Positions 61,659-64,000 of a stretch of 64,000 bases of DNA are shown one piece after another. Origin of the DNA: G958295645 sp965242735 (GTDB lineage Bacteria > Gemmatimonadota > Gemmatimonadetes > Longimicrobiales > Gaopeijiaceae); assembly GCA_965242735.1 (NCBI GenBank), contig OZ251497.1, positions 2,790,001-2,854,000 of the forward strand, in the 5' to 3' direction. Both the position numbers and the translations under genes were made by a program. A model generated the notes under the pieces. That model was not told where the DNA came from and ran no database searches. It saw only the letters and a list, made by a program, of their open reading frames with translations. Numbering within the stretch: the first letter of the stretch is position 1; every line of letters begins with the position of its first letter.

Positions 61659-62576
61659 TCAAGACGATCCGATTCCTCGCCCAGGGGTCACGACGCGCGC
61701 GCCGGCGGGCGCCTGGAAGATAAACGTGTCCGGATCGGCCGCAGGACCCAAGACGACGTTGGACAGGTTCAGGGTCCGCACGGCGCTGTTGGGCTGGTGC
61801 ACCTCCACGCGCCGGAGCACGCGCGCTCCCGGATCGATCCAGAGCTTCGCGCGCCGGTACGCCGCCGGTCCTCGCGGGCGCAGCTCCACGACGAGGCAGC
61901 GCACCCCCCGCACGGCCTCCTCGCCCGCCTCCTCGACATCGTAGCGGACGCCGGGGTCGGCCAGGAATTCCCGAAAGAAGTCCAGCCCGCCGGGCTGCTC
62001 CGCCAGCGAATGCCGCACGACCTGGGCGCTGTCCAAGCTGCGGTAGTACACCCACAGGCTCTCGCCGTCGGACACCACCACGTCGCCCTCGGGGTCGCTG
62101 AAGCGCATGGAGAAGAGATTGGGGCGCTGCTGGCAGACGCGGCCCTCGCTGTCCACGACGCGGCCGAGCAGGCGCACCTCGATCCGCTGTTCGAAGTCGG
62201 CGCACATGGCGCGCACGTCCTCGTAGCGCCGGACCGCGCCCTCGAACGCCTCGCGGGGCGATTGGGCGGCCGCCGGGGCCGGGGCGACGGGCCACGCGGC
62301 GAGCGCCAAGAGGGCCCAGGCCGGGCGGACTGGGGCTGAGCGGACCGGGGCTGGGCGGACTGGTGAGCGGCCTCGTGCTGAACGGATCGGCGCCCACCAG
62401 ACGGAGGCCGATCGGGCATGCGCCCAGCGAATCGCGGATAAGCGGACCGAGGTCCAGCGCACCCAGGCCGAGCAGGCTGGGGCGGACCGGACCCGTGCCC
62501 AGCGGCGAGGACGGGACGCGCCACGGCGCTCGGCCCAGCCGCTCCCGGGCGGGTCAGCTGGGGCAGATCTGGTCAA
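61659..62576 (-). CDS. lolA: Outer-membrane lipoprotein carrier LolA-like protein
   Basis: A periplasmic lipoprotein chaperone. The mature part shows the LolA pattern: VRAMCADFEQRIEVRLLGRVVDSEGRV, QRPNLFSMRFSDPEGDVVVSDGESLWVYY and VVELRPRGPAAYRRAKLWID. The start is uncertain. Met at 62576 gives a 100-residue N-terminus of repeat-like basic sequence before the signal ALLALAAWPVAPAPAAA, while GTG at 62462 is a shorter choice. The 5' part overlaps the ftsK end and carries a 15-base repeat. The ftsK-lolA order is common. Confidence 0.85.
   Translation of the reverse strand: MTRSAPADPPGSGWAERRGASRPRRWARVRSAPACSAWVRWTSVRLSAIRWAHARSASVWWAPIRSARGRSPVRPAPVRSAPVRPAWALLALAAWPVAPAPAAAQSPREAFEGAVRRYEDVRAMCADFEQRIEVRLLGRVVDSEGRVCQQRPNLFSMRFSDPEGDVVVSDGESLWVYYRSLDSAQVVRHSLAEQPGGLDFFREFLADPGVRYDVEEAGEEAVRGVRCLVVELRPRGPAAYRRAKLWIDPGARVLRRVEVHQPNSAVRTLNLSNVVLGPAADPDTFIFQAPAGARVVTPGRGIGSS
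62319..62363. repeat. Three 15-base repeats in the lolA 5' region
   Basis: Units GGCCGGGCGGACTGG, GGCTGAGCGGACCGG and GGCTGGGCGGACTGG lie in tandem at 62319, 62334 and 62349 (plus strand). Similar GCGGAC-containing fragments recur as far as about 62490. They are read through in the lolA frame as VRPAP-type repeats. Confidence 0.75.
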
Positions 62577-64000
62577 GGGCGTCGGCGCTGGCCGTCACTT
62601 CTCTGGGCTTGGAGCCGTCGGGCGGGCCCAGCACGCCGGCGTCGTGGAGCTGGTCCACGATGCGGGCCGCTCGTCCGTAGCCGATGCTCAGGCGCCGCTG
62701 GAGGAGCGACGTGGAGCCCGTGCCCTGCTGCACGCACGCCTCCGCGGCCTTGCGAAACAGCGGATCCCAGTCGCCCTGCACGGGTTCCGGGCCGTCGTCG
62801 CCGGCGCCCTCCTGCGCGCGCACGGTCTCCAAGATGTCGTCTTCGCCCTCCTGAGCGCGGGCCTCCGCGCCGTCCAGCGCGTCTTCACGCTCGCGGTACC
62901 AGTTCATCAGCGCCTCGGTTTCCTCGGTGGAAATGAAGGCGCCCTGCATCCGCACGGGCTCGCTCTGGCCGGGCGGGAGGAAGAGCATGTCGCCGTGACC
63001 CAGCAGCGCGTCGGCGCCGTTCTGGTCGAGGATGGTGCGCGAGTCCGTCTTCGACGCGACGCGAAACGCGATGCGGCAGGGGAAATTGGCCTTGATGAGG
63101 CCGGTGATGACGTTGACGCTGGGCCGCTGCGTCGCCACCAGCAGGTGGATGCCGATGGCGCGCGCCTTCTGGGCCAGCTGCGTGAGGGGCTTCTCGACCT
63201 CGGCTTGGACCGTCATCATCAGGTCGGCCAGCTCGTCGACGACGACGACGACGTAGGGCAGGGGGCCGTCCGTGTAGATCCAGAAGTCGTCGCCCGCGGC
63301 CGCCTCGGCCTCGCCGTCCTCGCTCCCCTGGCCTCCTCCTCCGCCTCCGCCGCCGGGGCGCTTGAGCGTCACGCCCCGCTCGACGCGGTCGTTGAACTCC
63401 TGGAGAGACCGGACGCCGTTGACGCTCAGCAGGGCGTAGCGGCGCTCCATCTCCATCACGGCCCACTTGAGCACGCCCGCCGCGTCTTTCGGATCGGTGA
63501 CGACCGGATGGCGCAAGTGCGGCAGGTCCGCGTAGGCCGACAGCTCCACCATCTTGGGATCGACGAGCAACAGGCGCATGCGGCTCGGTCCGGCCCGGTA
63601 CACCAAGCTCGTGATGATGGTGTTGAGGCACACGGACTTGCCGGAGCCGGTCGCGCCCGCGATGAGCGCGTGCGGCATCTTGGCCAAGTCCGAGACGAAG
63701 GGGTCCCCGGCGAGGTCCTTGCCCAGCGCCAGCGGCAGCGTCCCCTTCGACTGGAAGAAGGACGGGGACTCCAGAATCTCCCGCAGCCGCACCATCTCCT
63801 TGCTCGGATTCGGGATCTCCACGCCCACGGCGCCCTTGCCGGGGATGGGCGCCACGATGCGGACGCTGCGCGCCTTCATCGCCAGCGCCAAGTCCGCGTC
63901 CAGGTTGGCGATTCGGTTGACCTTGATCCCCGCCGCCGGCACGACTTCGTACTGGGTGACGGCCGGCCCCGTCGTCCGGCCGACGATCTCGCAACGGATC
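62554..64000 (-). CDS. ftsK: DNA translocase FtsK, C-terminal part
   Basis: The motor that pumps DNA at the division septum. The frame is open to the right edge, so the N-terminal membrane part is missing. About 481 residues are visible, beginning EIVGRTTGPAVTQYEVVPA. They include the ATPase motif IAGATGSGKSVCLN, the Walker B VVVVVDELADLMM, KARAIGIHLLVATQRPSVNVITG and the gamma winged helix with STSLLQRRLSIGYGRAARI. A run of eight Gly in a flexible insert near residue 220 is unusual. Confidence 0.96.
   Translation of the reverse strand, partial: IRCEIVGRTTGPAVTQYEVVPAAGIKVNRIANLDADLALAMKARSVRIVAPIPGKGAVGVEIPNPSKEMVRLREILESPSFFQSKGTLPLALGKDLAGDPFVSDLAKMPHALIAGATGSGKSVCLNTIITSLVYRAGPSRMRLLLVDPKMVELSAYADLPHLRHPVVTDPKDAAGVLKWAVMEMERRYALLSVNGVRSLQEFNDRVERGVTLKRPGGGGGGGGQGSEDGEAEAAAGDDFWIYTDGPLPYVVVVVDELADLMMTVQAEVEKPLTQLAQKARAIGIHLLVATQRPSVNVITGLIKANFPCRIAFRVASKTDSRTILDQNGADALLGHGDMLFLPPGQSEPVRMQGAFISTEETEALMNWYREREDALDGAEARAQEGEDDILETVRAQEGAGDDGPEPVQGDWDPLFRKAAEACVQQGTGSTSLLQRRLSIGYGRAARIVDQLHDAGVLGPPDGSKPREVTASADALDQICPS

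Overview
The window is a compact, very GC-rich bacterial chromosome segment, and almost every gene lies on the minus strand. The gene content fits a diderm: an FtsK/LolA pair, outer-membrane barrel candidates and a carbohydrate-binding family 9/DUF5916 protein. Together with several exported 6-bladed beta-propeller proteins, it suggests Gemmatimonadota or a near relative. That placement is an inference from recalled family distributions, not a measured result. No transposase, integrase, prophage or CRISPR array was seen, so this is mostly core genome with a few accessory patches.

Layout from left to right. Positions 1-11347 are the accessory end: the tail of an MFS permease, a VapBC toxin-antitoxin pair with a palindromic operator candidate, an exported propeller protein, a SAM methyltransferase, and an arsenite methyltransferase translationally coupled to a DUF5916 protein. 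A four-gene cassette follows (six-cysteine exported small protein, propeller, ABC ATPase, ABC permease; 10894 down to 7917), and then the remains of a third relative of the propeller family. Positions 11348-16560 hold the conserved ftsH-hpt-tilS block, an SDR and a tRNA with a CAT anticodon. Positions 16619-25057 hold ftsB, eno, plsC, thiL, nnr, a zinc ribbon, a Minf_1886-type gene, glyA and a leucine-type dehydrogenase. Positions 25092-29101 hold an acyl-CoA oxidation set (acyl-CoA dehydrogenase, 3-hydroxyacyl-CoA dehydrogenase, thiolase) with bioY. Next come a methyltransferase, a DnaQ-like exonuclease, the redox repressor rex and a second propeller.

Positions 33154-37083 hold rsmA, a complete partner-switching set (PP2C phosphatase, HATPase kinase, STAS protein) without a sigma factor, and pta. 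Positions 37114-45779 are coaD, rsmD, recJ, a coiled-coil zinc ribbon, dnaG, mutS2 and yqeY. Positions 46030-52444 are a hypothetical gene, dnaJ, hrcA, hemW, dprA and obg. Positions 52989-64000 are an S41 protease, tmk, an inositol-phosphate synthase plus CDP-alcohol phosphatidyltransferase pair, ylbF, prmC, prfA, an oxidoreductase, a barrel protein, lolA and the 3' part of ftsK.

Two features stand out. First, gene junctions are very tight, with many 4-base start/stop overlaps of the type NTGA, including one that appears to force a CTG start for rsmA. Second, at least eleven junctions carry short direct duplications or minisatellites (units of 15, 18, 21 or about 24 bases, or duplicated gene ends of 30-50 bases). 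These give housekeeping enzymes low-complexity tails (GlyA, RsmD, DprA, Hpt) or duplicate start regions (rex, tmk). The best candidate for an undescribed system is the exported Cys-rich protein, propeller and ABC transporter cassette.
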